The position numbers were made by a program, and so were the translations under genes. This document shows positions 35,417-44,791 of a DNA stretch of 64,000 bases, in pieces. The notes under the pieces were generated by a model, which saw only the letters and a list, made by a program, of their open reading frames with translations, was not told where the DNA came from and did not search any database. The stretch lies in NCBI GenBank assembly GCA_024235095.1, contig JACKNC010000001.1, forward strand, positions 868,001 through 932,000, written 5' to 3'. Positions within the stretch are counted from its first letter, which is position 1. Each line of letters opens with the position of its first letter. The stretch comes from Gammaproteobacteria bacterium (GTDB taxonomy: Bacteria; Pseudomonadota; Gammaproteobacteria; Competibacterales; Competibacteraceae).

Positions 35417-37177
35417 ATGTTGCCTCATATCCTGAGTATCAGAGTTATTCTGCTCCTGTTATTGGCGCTAAGCGCGATCTGCATTCCCGCCAACGCCACG
35501 AACCGGCTGACTACTAACGACTTTACCTACCTCGGCGCATTCCGCCTGCCCGGCGATGAAACCCCGCCGCAAACCTTCGCTTATGGCGGCAACGCTATGA
35601 CCTTCAATCCGGACGGTGATCCCGAAAATACCGACGCCTACCCCGGCTCGCTGTTCGTCATGGGTCACGACCGCATCGCCTACGGAGCCCTCCCCAATGG
35701 CAATCAAGTCGCCGAGATCAGCATTCCCGAACCGGTTATTTCCCGCAACCTGACCGATCTGCCCTACGCCAGCTTTATCCAGAACTTTCATGAAGTCGTC
35801 GCCAATTACTTTCACGACATGGAGGAAATCCCCAAGGTGGGCCTGGCCTACCTGAATCATCCCACCACCGGCCCCAAGATCCATTTGACTTGGGGCCAGC
35901 ATCTGCAACCGGAAAACACCCCATCCCAAGGCTGGTTCAATCCTACTTTAACCAACCCGGATTTTCAGGGCGTTTGGTTCATCGGCAATCAGAACTTGTA
36001 CAGCGTCAACGCCTATTTGTTCGAAATCCCCGCTACCTGGGCGGATGCCTATGCCCATGGTCGTTATCTAGGTACTGGACGGATGCGCGATGGCGGCCAA
36101 GGCGGCATGGGGCCGACGCTATTCGCCTATCGCCCTTGGCGGGATGATGGCACAGCGCCGCCTTCCGGGACCGTGCTGACCGAAACACCCTTGCTGCTCT
36201 ACGAAAACGCCTACAACACCGATCAGATCGTGCGCGCCATGAACGGCTACCAACATCCCGACGAATGGGAAGGCGGCGCGTGGATCACGACGACCTCGGG
36301 CCAATCCGCGGTGCTGTTCGCCGGCGCCAAGAGCACGGGCGCCAAGTACTGGTATGGTTATATCAATGCGCGCGGCTCGGAATACCCTTGCGTGGATCAC
36401 CACGTCACAGACTTCGTGACCTGCCGCCTGGCGAATGGAGACGCCTGTCCTGCCGAGGATTTCGCCGGTTGTTGCGATGAAGCCGAGGGCAACTGCGCCA
36501 GTTATCGCGGTTGGTGGAGCACCCGCTTCGACGCTCAGTTCATTCTTTTTGATCCAGCGGATCTGGCACGGGTCGTGTCGGGAGAACTGGAATCGTGGCA
36601 ACCCCAACCTTACGCCTCGCTGGACATCGACCAGCACCTTTACTTAAATCCCCCCGTTTGGGATGAAATCAGCGTGGGAACAGGCAACCAGCGCCGTTAT
36701 CGCATTGGTGACGTCGCCTATGACCGCGCACACGATTTGCTGTACGTCCTGGAGTATCTGGCCGATGGCGGCAAACCGGTGGTCCATGTCTGGCGGGTGG
36801 GCAGCGACCATGACGCGGCTACCACACTCATCATCCACTACTACGAGTCCATTCTCGAACGCCCTCCGGAAGCGGAAGGACTGACCTATTGGCAAGATTT
36901 GATCGCGGAGAGTCAGACGCAGCCCATCGACGTTAAGCCAATCTTCCGGGAAATGGCCAACTTTTTCTTTAACAGCGACGAATATCTGGCGCGCAATACA
37001 ACTGACCAGCAATTCATCACGAACCTGTATCTCACCTTCTTTCAGCGCGAACCGGATGAAGCAGGCTATGCATTCTGGCTGGAGCAGTTGGCCGGCGGTG
37101 CGCGACGCAATGACGTGATGACATTCTTCTTGTATTCACAGGAATTTCTGGACTTCATGCTGAATCTCGGATTCTGA
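35417..37177 (+). CDS. Secreted protein with C-terminal DUF4214 repeats
   Basis: These 586 residues begin with a signal peptide (LLLLLALSAICIPANA-TN). A large domain of unknown type (about 30-460) is rich in aromatic and Gly residues. It contains a Cys-rich loop (about residues 330-360, with CVDHH, CRLANGDAC, GCCDEAEGNC) that may form disulfides. The C-terminus (about 470-586) holds two DUF4214 units (IIHYYESILERPPEAEGLTY and NLYLTFFQREPDEAGYAFWL). AGAGGT lies 7 bases before the ATG. The fold of the main domain may be a β-propeller (repeated YLG/LYVLEYL strands), but this is a guess. It probably acts outside the cell or at its surface. Confidence 0.7.
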   Translation: MLPHILSIRVILLLLLALSAICIPANATNRLTTNDFTYLGAFRLPGDETPPQTFAYGGNAMTFNPDGDPENTDAYPGSLFVMGHDRIAYGALPNGNQVAEISIPEPVISRNLTDLPYASFIQNFHEVVANYFHDMEEIPKVGLAYLNHPTTGPKIHLTWGQHLQPENTPSQGWFNPTLTNPDFQGVWFIGNQNLYSVNAYLFEIPATWADAYAHGRYLGTGRMRDGGQGGMGPTLFAYRPWRDDGTAPPSGTVLTETPLLLYENAYNTDQIVRAMNGYQHPDEWEGGAWITTTSGQSAVLFAGAKSTGAKYWYGYINARGSEYPCVDHHVTDFVTCRLANGDACPAEDFAGCCDEAEGNCASYRGWWSTRFDAQFILFDPADLARVVSGELESWQPQPYASLDIDQHLYLNPPVWDEISVGTGNQRRYRIGDVAYDRAHDLLYVLEYLADGGKPVVHVWRVGSDHDAATTLIIHYYESILERPPEAEGLTYWQDLIAESQTQPIDVKPIFREMANFFFNSDEYLARNTTDQQFITNLYLTFFQREPDEAGYAFWLEQLAGGARRNDVMTFFLYSQEFLDFMLNLGF

Positions 37178-37247
37178 AGAAGCAGGTGTATGGGTACGCA
37201 GTGCGTACCCTACCAGCTCATCGGATGGGTTCCTCTGGAAAAAGCAT

Positions 37248-40028
37248 CTATCCGACTAATTTTAACCCCGGTGGCAGCGTCTCGCCGAAGATCCGGCCTG
37301 TATCGGCTTCATCAAGCTCCACAACGTTCTCGATCATTTGCAGCCACGCCGTCGGCGCTTTCGTTGACCGTAATTGCTGGATTACACGCAGTCGCAACAC
37401 CTCGTTCAAATCCCGTTCCCGGTCGCCGCTGAGCCTGGCAAGCAGGGTCGCGGCGAACGCGGCGGGAGTCACGGTCTTCCAGTCCAGCGCCATCACCCGC
37501 TCCAGCCACTCCTCGGCTACCGTGACGGGTACAACGTCGTGAGCGCTGCCATAGGCGGGAATGCGGGTTCCCAACCGACCGACCGCCCACCAGAGATGCG
37601 GCGACTCGCCCTTGCGCGCCAAGCGCTTGAGCAACAGTTGCCCCAATTCAACCTTGCGCGCGGCGGGCAACCGTTCCAGCACCGCCGCCAGTCGCGCCAT
37701 GTCCTCTACGCCGGGTTGCTTATCCTTAACCGCCTTGCCGGTTAGGGGGCGCAAGCTGATCAACAGCTCTTCGCCCAGTCGCGCCTGCGCCGCCGCATCC
37801 AGTCCACCGGCCACTCGTCGCCACAGGGTCCACCACTCCAACATGTTTTGCGCATCGCGGGTGAATTGCACTCCCACGTCATAGATGGTCCATAATTGTC
37901 CTACCTGCCATTCGTCGAGGGGAAATCCAAAGCCCGGCCGTAAACAATAGCCGGCCAGGCTAAACCAGAGCCGTTCATGATCGGTCGAACGCCGCCGCCG
38001 CCGCGCCCCGGCCCACAACACGTTAAACAGTTCGCGCAACAAGGGCGTCTCCCATGTCTCGCGTTTGCCGAGCAGTCGCTCCAGTTCGCCGCGCAATCCC
38101 TTGATTTCCTTCTGCTCCACATCGGGTGCGCGGGCGCCGTAGAATCGCTCCAGCCGCGCCGCCGCTTCGGAAAAGTTTGGATGCAACCGCGCCAAGGTGG
38201 CCATATCACTACCGCGCAGTTGAAAGGCCAGCCGCCAGCGCTTCTGGGCGCTTCCTTCTGCCGGCAGGAGAGAAGTTGGGGGTAAGGGTGCGATAGCAAC
38301 GCAATCCACCTCCAGCGTTCCGACTTCGGTCAACTGTGCAATCAGTTGCACAGGAACCTCGCCGGCGCTTTCGCTTTCAATGACGGTAGCCACCGGCGGC
38401 AGGGGAACCAGCGCCTCAGCGTCCAGCGTTACAACCTCGCCGGGATGGCGCAAAGCATCGCCGGTGGAAGACAGGAGATTGAATTGCACCGGCGCCCCTA
38501 ACCGTAAGGAAAAGGTTTGCTCCAGACGGATTTCCCGCCCCTCCTCCGTCCCTCTCGGCAACAAACAGACGCCCTGCTTCCGGTTGCGTCCGCTGTCCAC
38601 CGCCAGAAAGTAGCTGCGCGCCGAACCACCGCCAATTCTCAGTCCTCGTCCCCGGCGTGCTAATCCATAAGCCACTGCGCCGCGCGCCACCGCCAGATCC
38701 GGTTCAGGATTGTCCAACCGCAACAGGGGTTTGCCGCGCCAATGGTGGAGAATCTCCAGCAGCCGTTCGACCAGGACAGCGCCATGGAAAACGCCGCCAT
38801 TGAGCAACACGGCGTCCGGCATTAGCGGACCTTCAACCAGCGCTCGTTCCCCCAGCGCGCGCCGCGCCGCTGCAACATGACCGGTTAAAAACGCCGCCAG
38901 ATGACGACTGATCGCCGCATCCGCCGCATAAGGCAAGCCAAATTCGATGACCGCCGCCCGTCGACCTTGCGGTCGCTCGTTCAGACCGACCAGCGGCATG
39001 AAACCGTCCACCAGGAGCGTCCGCACTTCATCACGGCTCAATTCCGCAGAACGCGCGCCGCCGATCAAGCGCGCGCCGCCACCCAACAGGGTCACCGTCA
39101 CTCGCTCGGGCGCATCCACGGTCAGCAATCGTTCCTTGGCGTTCCGGCATTGTTGCAGGAGTTGGGAGAGTTCGCCGGCGCTCAATCGCCCGCCGCCCAG
39201 CCGCGTTTCGACCAGGCGTGCTAGAGTCAGATCCATGTTATCTCCGCCCAGCATCAAATGGTCGCCGACCCCAATGCGGGTCAGTTGCAGGCCAGCTTCT
39301 TCCTGTTCGATTTGAATCAGCGTCAGGTCCGTCGTGCCACCGCCGACGTCGCACACCAGCAATAATCGCGATTGGCCCAGCGCCGTCTTCATTTCATGTT
39401 GATGGCGGTGCAGCCAGTCATAACAAGCAGCCAGCGGCTCTTCCAGCAGGCGCAGTTGCGGTAAACCCGCCAGTCGCGCGGCCTCCACGGTCAGCGCGCG
39501 CGCCGCCTCGTCAAAGGAAGCGGGCACGGTGAGCACGACTTCCTGCCGCTCCAGTAGCTGGCGAGGGAAACGCTGATTCCACGCTGCGCGGACATGGGCA
39601 AGAAAACTGGCGCTGGCGGCCAGAGGGGAAACTTTGGCGATCTCCGCCGCCGCACCCCAAGGCAAAATTGAGGCGGCGCGGTCGACGCCAGCATGGGACA
39701 GCCAGCTTTTGGCGCTGACCACCAGTCGGCCTGGCGTCCGTGAACCTCGCTCCCGCGCTAGTTCACCGATGATGAGAGGGGCGACTGCGCCGGGATCAGT
39801 GAACGTCCACGGCAGTTGCGTGTCCGCGGCCAGCAGTTCGCTCTCAGCCGGATGATAGCGCATGGACGGCAACAGGGGCCGGGCCGCCACTGCGCCAGGA
39901 GCGATCAATTGATCGATGGCAAAGGGATGAATCCGGGCGGGGCTGCGCAGGTCGGCATAGGCAACCACGGTATGGGTTGTGCCCAGATCAATGCCGACTA
40001 GATAACGGGGGGCGTTCGAGCGAGCGAT
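37248..40028 (-). CDS. Hsp70-family protein, non-canonical start
   Basis: This DnaK-like ATPase has about 927 residues, longer than DnaK. It has the phosphate-2 motif LVCDVGGGTTDLTLIQ, the LLEEPLAACYDWL stretch, VLLNGGVF, and an extended C-terminal region (DUF3731-type) instead of the usual substrate domain. The invariant phosphate-1 motif YLVGIDLGTTHT lies upstream of the first normal start (GTG 39968). No ATG, GTG or TTG exists between it and the TGA of the preceding kinase gene (40032-40034), which is in the same frame. An ATC at 40026-40028 with AAGGG upstream is the best candidate start. Role: accessory chaperone of unknown clients. Confidence 0.8.
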   Translation of the reverse strand: MARSNAPRYLVGIDLGTTHTVVAYADLRSPARIHPFAIDQLIAPGAVAARPLLPSMRYHPAESELLAADTQLPWTFTDPGAVAPLIIGELARERGSRTPGRLVVSAKSWLSHAGVDRAASILPWGAAAEIAKVSPLAASASFLAHVRAAWNQRFPRQLLERQEVVLTVPASFDEAARALTVEAARLAGLPQLRLLEEPLAACYDWLHRHQHEMKTALGQSRLLLVCDVGGGTTDLTLIQIEQEEAGLQLTRIGVGDHLMLGGDNMDLTLARLVETRLGGGRLSAGELSQLLQQCRNAKERLLTVDAPERVTVTLLGGGARLIGGARSAELSRDEVRTLLVDGFMPLVGLNERPQGRRAAVIEFGLPYAADAAISRHLAAFLTGHVAAARRALGERALVEGPLMPDAVLLNGGVFHGAVLVERLLEILHHWRGKPLLRLDNPEPDLAVARGAVAYGLARRGRGLRIGGGSARSYFLAVDSGRNRKQGVCLLPRGTEEGREIRLEQTFSLRLGAPVQFNLLSSTGDALRHPGEVVTLDAEALVPLPPVATVIESESAGEVPVQLIAQLTEVGTLEVDCVAIAPLPPTSLLPAEGSAQKRWRLAFQLRGSDMATLARLHPNFSEAAARLERFYGARAPDVEQKEIKGLRGELERLLGKRETWETPLLRELFNVLWAGARRRRRSTDHERLWFSLAGYCLRPGFGFPLDEWQVGQLWTIYDVGVQFTRDAQNMLEWWTLWRRVAGGLDAAAQARLGEELLISLRPLTGKAVKDKQPGVEDMARLAAVLERLPAARKVELGQLLLKRLARKGESPHLWWAVGRLGTRIPAYGSAHDVVPVTVAEEWLERVMALDWKTVTPAAFAATLLARLSGDRERDLNEVLRLRVIQQLRSTKAPTAWLQMIENVVELDEADTGRIFGETLPPGLKLVG

Positions 40029-40031
40029 GGT

Positions 40032-41054
40032 TCAGACCCTTTTCGTAATATCCGTGAGTGCATTTGATTTGAAGTTTTTCAGAATCGCCTGTGTCTCCGC
40101 AGCCGGGATGCGCGGCCCCAGGCTCGTGACCAGCTTCGCTGATGCCGCCGCCGCCAAATCCCCCGCATGCCGATGTTCCCAACCCTGAGTCAACCCATAC
40201 AGAAAAGCCCCAGCGAACATATCGCCCGCGCCGACAGTATCCACCGCCTCCACTTTAACGGGATCAATATCAATCAGCCTGTTGCCATCCCAAATTAGCG
40301 CGCCCTGAGGACCACGGGTGATCACGAACTCTTTGCTCAAGGTTCTCAAGTAATCCACTACGCTGTCCAGCTCATCGGTCCCCGCCATGCCCCTGGCCTC
40401 CTCCTCGTTGGCGAACAGCAGATCAACACCGGAACCGATCATGTCCAGCAACCCGGTCTTGAAGAACCTGACCATATTGGGATCGGACAGCGAGATCGCC
40501 GTCTTGACGCCAGCCGCTTCAGCAATGCGCTTGGCCTCGATGGAAGCGCGGCGGGCGTTTTCTGAAGTGACCAGATAGCCTTCGGTGTAGAAGTAATCGG
40601 AGTTGCACAGGGCATCCTCGACCAGTTCCTTGCTGGACAATTCGCCGCTGATGCCCAGGAAAGTGCAGAGGGTGCGATCGCTGTCGGGGGTCACCAACAC
40701 CACGCAACGGCCGGTATGACCTTGCTCCTTCTCAGTGTGATGGTTGGTGTCCACGCCGCCATCGAGCAAGTCCTTCATATAGAAATGCCCTAGTTCATCC
40801 TCCGCAACCTTGCAGGAGTAGAAAGCGGTTCCGCCAAACTGACTGACAGCAATAATCGAGTTAGCCGCCGATCCACCGGAGCCGCGCTGATGGCGCCGTT
40901 CGGCCAAGTGATTCATGATCTTCAATTGATGCTCTTCACTGACCAGGGTCATCACTCCCTTGTCGATACTTAGTGTTTCCAAGTCGGAAATTTCTACTTC
41001 ATATTCCATGTCCACCAAGGCATTACCGATGCCGTAAACGTGATACTTCGCCAT
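40032..41054 (-). CDS. PfkB-family carbohydrate kinase, adenosine kinase-like
   Basis: This 340-residue ribokinase-fold enzyme begins AKYHVYGIGNALVDMEYEVE. It has GGSAANSIIAVSQFGG (substrate site), NEEEARGMAGTDELD and DTVGAGDMFAGAFLYGL (anion hole and catalytic Asp). This layout is annotated as adenosine kinase in many gammaproteobacteria, although the true substrate may be another nucleoside or sugar. Its stop codon touches the Hsp70-like reading frame and is in the same frame. purB lies just upstream, so a purine-related role is plausible. Confidence 0.85.
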   Translation of the reverse strand: MAKYHVYGIGNALVDMEYEVEISDLETLSIDKGVMTLVSEEHQLKIMNHLAERRHQRGSGGSAANSIIAVSQFGGTAFYSCKVAEDELGHFYMKDLLDGGVDTNHHTEKEQGHTGRCVVLVTPDSDRTLCTFLGISGELSSKELVEDALCNSDYFYTEGYLVTSENARRASIEAKRIAEAAGVKTAISLSDPNMVRFFKTGLLDMIGSGVDLLFANEEEARGMAGTDELDSVVDYLRTLSKEFVITRGPQGALIWDGNRLIDIDPVKVEAVDTVGAGDMFAGAFLYGLTQGWEHRHAGDLAAAASAKLVTSLGPRIPAAETQAILKNFKSNALTDITKRV

Positions 41055-41095
41055 TCATATCTCCTGTTCGAGTCATCATAAGGGGGATTTGCTAC

Positions 41096-42466
41096 CTATA
41101 TCTTGCGCCCCTGGGCGGCAGCATTGCCGGTATAGTGCGCTGGAGTAAGATTCAGCAGATGTTGCTTCGCTTCCTCGGGAATCGCCAGATCGGCGATAAA
41201 TTTGCGCAACGTCTCCCGCTCCACCCGCTGGCCGCGCGTCAGCGCTTTAAGTTTTTCATAGGGCTGGTCGATGCCATAACGGCGCATCACCGTTTGAATG
41301 GGTTCGGCCAGCACTTCCCAATTCGCATCCAGATCCGCCTCCAACATCGCTGTGTCGACTTCCAGCTTGCCCAGGCCCTTCAATGTCGACTGATACGCCA
41401 CGAGGGTATGCGCCAGCCCCACGCCTAGCGTCCGCAACACGGTGGAATCGGTCAGATCCCGCTGCCAGCGCGACACCGGCAACTTATTCGCCAGATGATC
41501 CAGCAGCGCGTTCGCGACGCCCAGATTGCCCTCGGCGTTCTCGAAGTCGATGGGATTGACCTTGTGCGGCATGGTTGAAGAGCCGATTTCGCCGGCGACC
41601 GTCCTTTGCCGAAAATAGCCGATGGCGATATAGCTCCAGATATCCCGACAAAAATCCAGCAGCACCGTATTAGCCCGCATCACAATATGGAAAAACTCCG
41701 CCATATAATCATGCGGTTCGATCTGCGTAGTGTAAGGATTCCAGTCCAGCTCCAGGTCGTCGGCGACAAAGCAGCGGGCGAAATCTTCCCAGTCGATCTC
41801 CGGGTAAGCAGCCAGATGGGCGTTATAGTTGCCGACCGCACCATTGATCTTGCCCAGCAAGGGCGTCGCCGCCAAATGCGCCCGCTGCCGCTTCAAGCGA
41901 TAAGCGACATTGGCCATTTCCTTGCCCAGCGTGGTCGGCGAGGCCGGTTGCCCGTGGGTGCGCGCCAGCATCGGTTGATCGGCATATTGACGCGCCAGCC
42001 GACTAATGGCGTCGACGAGTTCATCCAGCCCCGGCAACAGCGCCTGAGTCCGTGCTTCGCGCAGCATCAGCGCGTAAGCCAGATTATTGATGTCCTCGGA
42101 GGTGCAGGCGAAGTGGATAAACTCGCTGACCGCTTCCAGTTCGGCATGACCAGCGATCCGCTCCTTGAGCCAGTACTCCACAGCTTTGACATCATGATTG
42201 GTCGTGCGCTCGATGTTCTTGATGCGCTGGGCGTCGGGTAAGGCGAAGTTTTCCACCAGTCCGTCGAGCAAGCGCAGCGCGGATATGCTGAGCGGCGGGA
42301 CTTCGGGGATGCCTGGGTAACGGGCCAGCGCCTGCAACCAGCGCACTTCAACCTGCACCCGATGGCGGATCAGGCCATATTCGCTGAAAATCGGTCGCAG
42401 GTCGGCAGTTTTGTCGGCATAGCGGCCGTCGATGGGGGAAATCGCGGTGAGTGTGGTGAGTTCCAT
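41096..42466 (-). CDS. purB: Adenylosuccinate lyase
   Basis: Catalyses two steps of purine synthesis (SAICAR to AICAR, and adenylosuccinate to AMP). It has 456 residues from ATG 42466, with AAAAGGG upstream; the longer frame to 42493 is unlikely. Landmarks are the N-terminal LTAISPIDGRYADKT, HFACTSEDINNLAYAL, TRTHGQPASPTTLGKEMANV (read as LARTHGQPAS) and the signature GSSTMPHKVNPIDFENAEGN. Enzymes of this length are the E. coli-type PurB. Confidence 0.96.
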   Translation of the reverse strand: MELTTLTAISPIDGRYADKTADLRPIFSEYGLIRHRVQVEVRWLQALARYPGIPEVPPLSISALRLLDGLVENFALPDAQRIKNIERTTNHDVKAVEYWLKERIAGHAELEAVSEFIHFACTSEDINNLAYALMLREARTQALLPGLDELVDAISRLARQYADQPMLARTHGQPASPTTLGKEMANVAYRLKRQRAHLAATPLLGKINGAVGNYNAHLAAYPEIDWEDFARCFVADDLELDWNPYTTQIEPHDYMAEFFHIVMRANTVLLDFCRDIWSYIAIGYFRQRTVAGEIGSSTMPHKVNPIDFENAEGNLGVANALLDHLANKLPVSRWQRDLTDSTVLRTLGVGLAHTLVAYQSTLKGLGKLEVDTAMLEADLDANWEVLAEPIQTVMRRYGIDQPYEKLKALTRGQRVERETLRKFIADLAIPEEAKQHLLNLTPAHYTGNAAAQGRKI

Positions 42467-42594
42467 AAAAACCCTTTTTAATATATACGTCACGAAAATA
42501 GGGTTATCGTTAAACTGGATGAGTAGAATATCATCCTCTTCGTAAGGTAATTTGCATTATCCATCCTCCAACCGCTCATTGAATCGTTGCCGCG

Positions 42595-43596
42595 TCAGGG
42601 AGTTCGCTTTTCATGTCCTTGGCAGGTCGCCCGGTACATCACGGTACCCAGAATGATTGCGCCGCCGAGCAAGGCCCAGGCGCCGGGCTTCTCACCCAAC
42701 AAGAGAAGCACCCAGACCGGATTCAGCACCGGCTCGATCATAGGAATCAAAATGCCTTCGACGGCGCGGACATGGCGCAAGGCCAGCGCGAACAGAATAT
42801 AGGGCAAGCCCAGTTGCACCACGCCCAACAAGCCCAGACCAATCCAGCTCGATAGATCCGGCATAGACTGAAACATAAAGGGCAAACCAATCGCCACGGC
42901 GATCAGATTGCCCAACAACAGCGAGGACAGCGCGGAACCATCCTTCTGCCGGCGCATGAACAGCGCCATCCAGCCGAAACAAAATCCATCGATCAGGGCA
43001 ATAATGTTGCCCCAGTACCCGGTCAGAGTCAGCTCATCCAGGAAAAACAGCACCATGCCGCCCATCATGACCAACAGGATCAGCCAGTCGCGGCCATGCG
43101 TCCGTTCCCCGAGAAACCAGGGGCTAAACAAAGTCACATAAATCGGCGCAGTATATTGCAACAGAATCGCATTCGCCGCCGTAGTCATTTTGTTAGCGAC
43201 GACAAACAGTACGACCGTACCCGCGTAAGCCAACGCCCCGCCGATCTGATTGAACGACCTGTCGATATGCAGTTCGCGGCGAAACACGATCCAGATCAGA
43301 GCCGCGCCGATCAGGCTGCGCATCCCGGCGATAGCGACCGGATTCCAGTCGATCCATTTGATCAACAACCCGCCCAGGCTCCAGAACAGCGCGGCCCCGA
43401 GCAACATCAGCACCGCGCGGCGATGGATAGCCGCCGGTTCCGGGGACGCCGTTTCGGGCAACGCTACTGCAGTAAGTTCTTCATCGGGAATGACCGGGGG
43501 AGCGGCGACCGGCGGCGGTTCAACCGCGAGAATTTCATCAGCCAATGAAGGCGTAACGGCACTGTCGCCGGTAGACGGCAACGAAGGTTCGTGCAA
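42595..43596 (-). CDS. EamA/DMT-family transporter
   Basis: This inner-membrane drug/metabolite exporter has ten hydrophobic segments: AVLMLLGAALFWSLGGLLIK, AIAGMRSLIGAALIW, YAGTVVLFVVANKMTTAANA, LLQYTAPIYVTLFSPWFLGE and, in the second EamA repeat, LLGEKPGAWALLGGAIILG. A Pro/Ala/Glu-rich N-terminal tail of about 60 residues precedes helix 1. The likely start is TTG 43596, with GGGAG upstream and only 4 bp after livF; a longer frame overlapping livF is not supported. Substrate unknown; a link with the amino-acid importer upstream is possible. Confidence 0.82.
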   Translation of the reverse strand: MHEPSLPSTGDSAVTPSLADEILAVEPPPVAAPPVIPDEELTAVALPETASPEPAAIHRRAVLMLLGAALFWSLGGLLIKWIDWNPVAIAGMRSLIGAALIWIVFRRELHIDRSFNQIGGALAYAGTVVLFVVANKMTTAANAILLQYTAPIYVTLFSPWFLGERTHGRDWLILLVMMGGMVLFFLDELTLTGYWGNIIALIDGFCFGWMALFMRRQKDGSALSSLLLGNLIAVAIGLPFMFQSMPDLSSWIGLGLLGVVQLGLPYILFALALRHVRAVEGILIPMIEPVLNPVWVLLLLGEKPGAWALLGGAIILGTVMYRATCQGHEKRTP

Positions 43597-43600
43597 AGGT

Positions 43601-44323
43601 TTATTCTCCCGCTGTCTGACCGCCCAAATACGCCTCACGCACCTGGGGATTGGCCAGCAAGGCCTCGGCGCGGTCCTCCAGCACGATGCGCCCGACTTCC
43701 ATGACATAGCCGCGATGCGCCAGTTTCAGGGCGGCGCGGGCGTTCTGCTCGACCAGAACAATGGTCACGCCTGCCTCGTTGATTTCCCACAGCGTCTGGA
43801 AAATCGCCTTGACCAGCAGCGGTGCCAGTCCCAGGCTCGGCTCATCGAGTAACAGGATGCGCGGCTGTGCCATCAACGCCCGGCCAATGGCCAGCATTTG
43901 TTGCTCGCCGCCACTCAGCGTGCCGGCCAGTTGTTCGCGACGGTTCGCCAGCACCGGGAACAGTTCGTGAATCCAGCGCCGGTTTTTGGCGATGCGCGTC
44001 GGGTCGGTCTGGGTGAATGCACCCAGGTTCAGGTTTTCCTCTACGGTTAATGTACCGAATATGCGACGACCTTCCGGGGCTTGAGCAATGCCGAGCGCGA
44101 CTAATTGATGAGCGGGCGTTTTGTGAATCGGACGGCCCTCGAAACGAATTTCCCCCGCTGATGGACGCAAAAGGCCGCTGATCACGCTCAGGGTGGTGGT
44201 TTTGCCTGCGCCATTCGCGCCCAGAAGAGTAACGATTTCACCCTGACGAACAGATAGATTAACGCCATGTAGCGCATCGACGTTGCCGTAGCGAACATGC
44301 AGGTTTTCGACCTCAAGGAGCAT
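43601..44323 (-). CDS. livF: Branched-chain amino-acid ABC transporter ATPase LivF
   Basis: This 240-residue ATPase has Walker A LLGANGAGKTTTLSVISGLL, Q-loop region IAQAPEGRRIFGTLTVEENL, signature LSGGEQQMLAIGRALM, Walker B ILLLDEPSLGLAPLLV and the C-terminal YVMEVGRIVLEDRAEALL typical of LivF. The other components (livGHMJ) are not in the window; upstream sequence (44324-46217) is an IS element, so the operon may have been separated from its partners by IS insertion. Confidence 0.93.
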   Translation of the reverse strand: MLLEVENLHVRYGNVDALHGVNLSVRQGEIVTLLGANGAGKTTTLSVISGLLRPSAGEIRFEGRPIHKTPAHQLVALGIAQAPEGRRIFGTLTVEENLNLGAFTQTDPTRIAKNRRWIHELFPVLANRREQLAGTLSGGEQQMLAIGRALMAQPRILLLDEPSLGLAPLLVKAIFQTLWEINEAGVTIVLVEQNARAALKLAHRGYVMEVGRIVLEDRAEALLANPQVREAYLGGQTAGE

Positions 44324-44578
44324 TTTTAGAATTATCCTTTTTTAACATGTACCAAAAAAATTGGTCCTGTAAATTTTCCTGTGATAGACAAACCATAGGG
44401 TATACTGATATCTAACTTTTTGCTTTTTCAAGAACTCTTTTGGAGCCGGCCTATTAGGGCATTGATTGATTTTGAAAAAGGGCGAAATCCATGGAAGGCT
44501 GCCGATCGGGCGGCGGCTGAGGATGCGTCCAGAAATTCTGTAAAAAACCACGCCTCCTCTTTGATCTGGAGAAGCGCC

Positions 44579-44791
44579 ATGCCGACCGTTGAATTGATTC
44601 TTCGTGATGATGAAGGTCGTATTATTGATCATCGATCCACACGAACATATTCTTTGGATTGGAGAAATCAAAGCTTGCATTGTATTGAAGGTGCAGTTGA
44701 AGAATTTAAGAAAAATGCACTACCGGATCTTCAGGCTGATTTGTTAGAAGCGGCTCAAAACATCTTTATTCAGGATAAAAAAAAGACTTGA
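44579..44791 (+). CDS. ISKra4-like transposase, first frame
   Basis: About 70 residues beginning MPTVELILRDDEGRIIDHRS form the N-terminal part of the transposase. The frame ends in AAA AAA AAG ACT TGA; the heptamer A AAA AAG at 44779-44785 is a classic -1 slippery site. After slipping, translation would proceed as GAC TTG ATT into the second frame at 44788. The upstream ATG at 44420 is unlikely to be used. ORF A alone has no known activity. Confidence 0.65.
   Translation: MPTVELILRDDEGRIIDHRSTRTYSLDWRNQSLHCIEGAVEEFKKNALPDLQADLLEAAQNIFIQDKKKT

Noticed and set aside
42595..43707. Long version of the DMT transporter starting inside livF
   Set aside because: The added N-terminus is antisense-like and overlaps livF by about 100 bp; TTG 43596 has a good ribosome binding site 4 bp after the livF stop.
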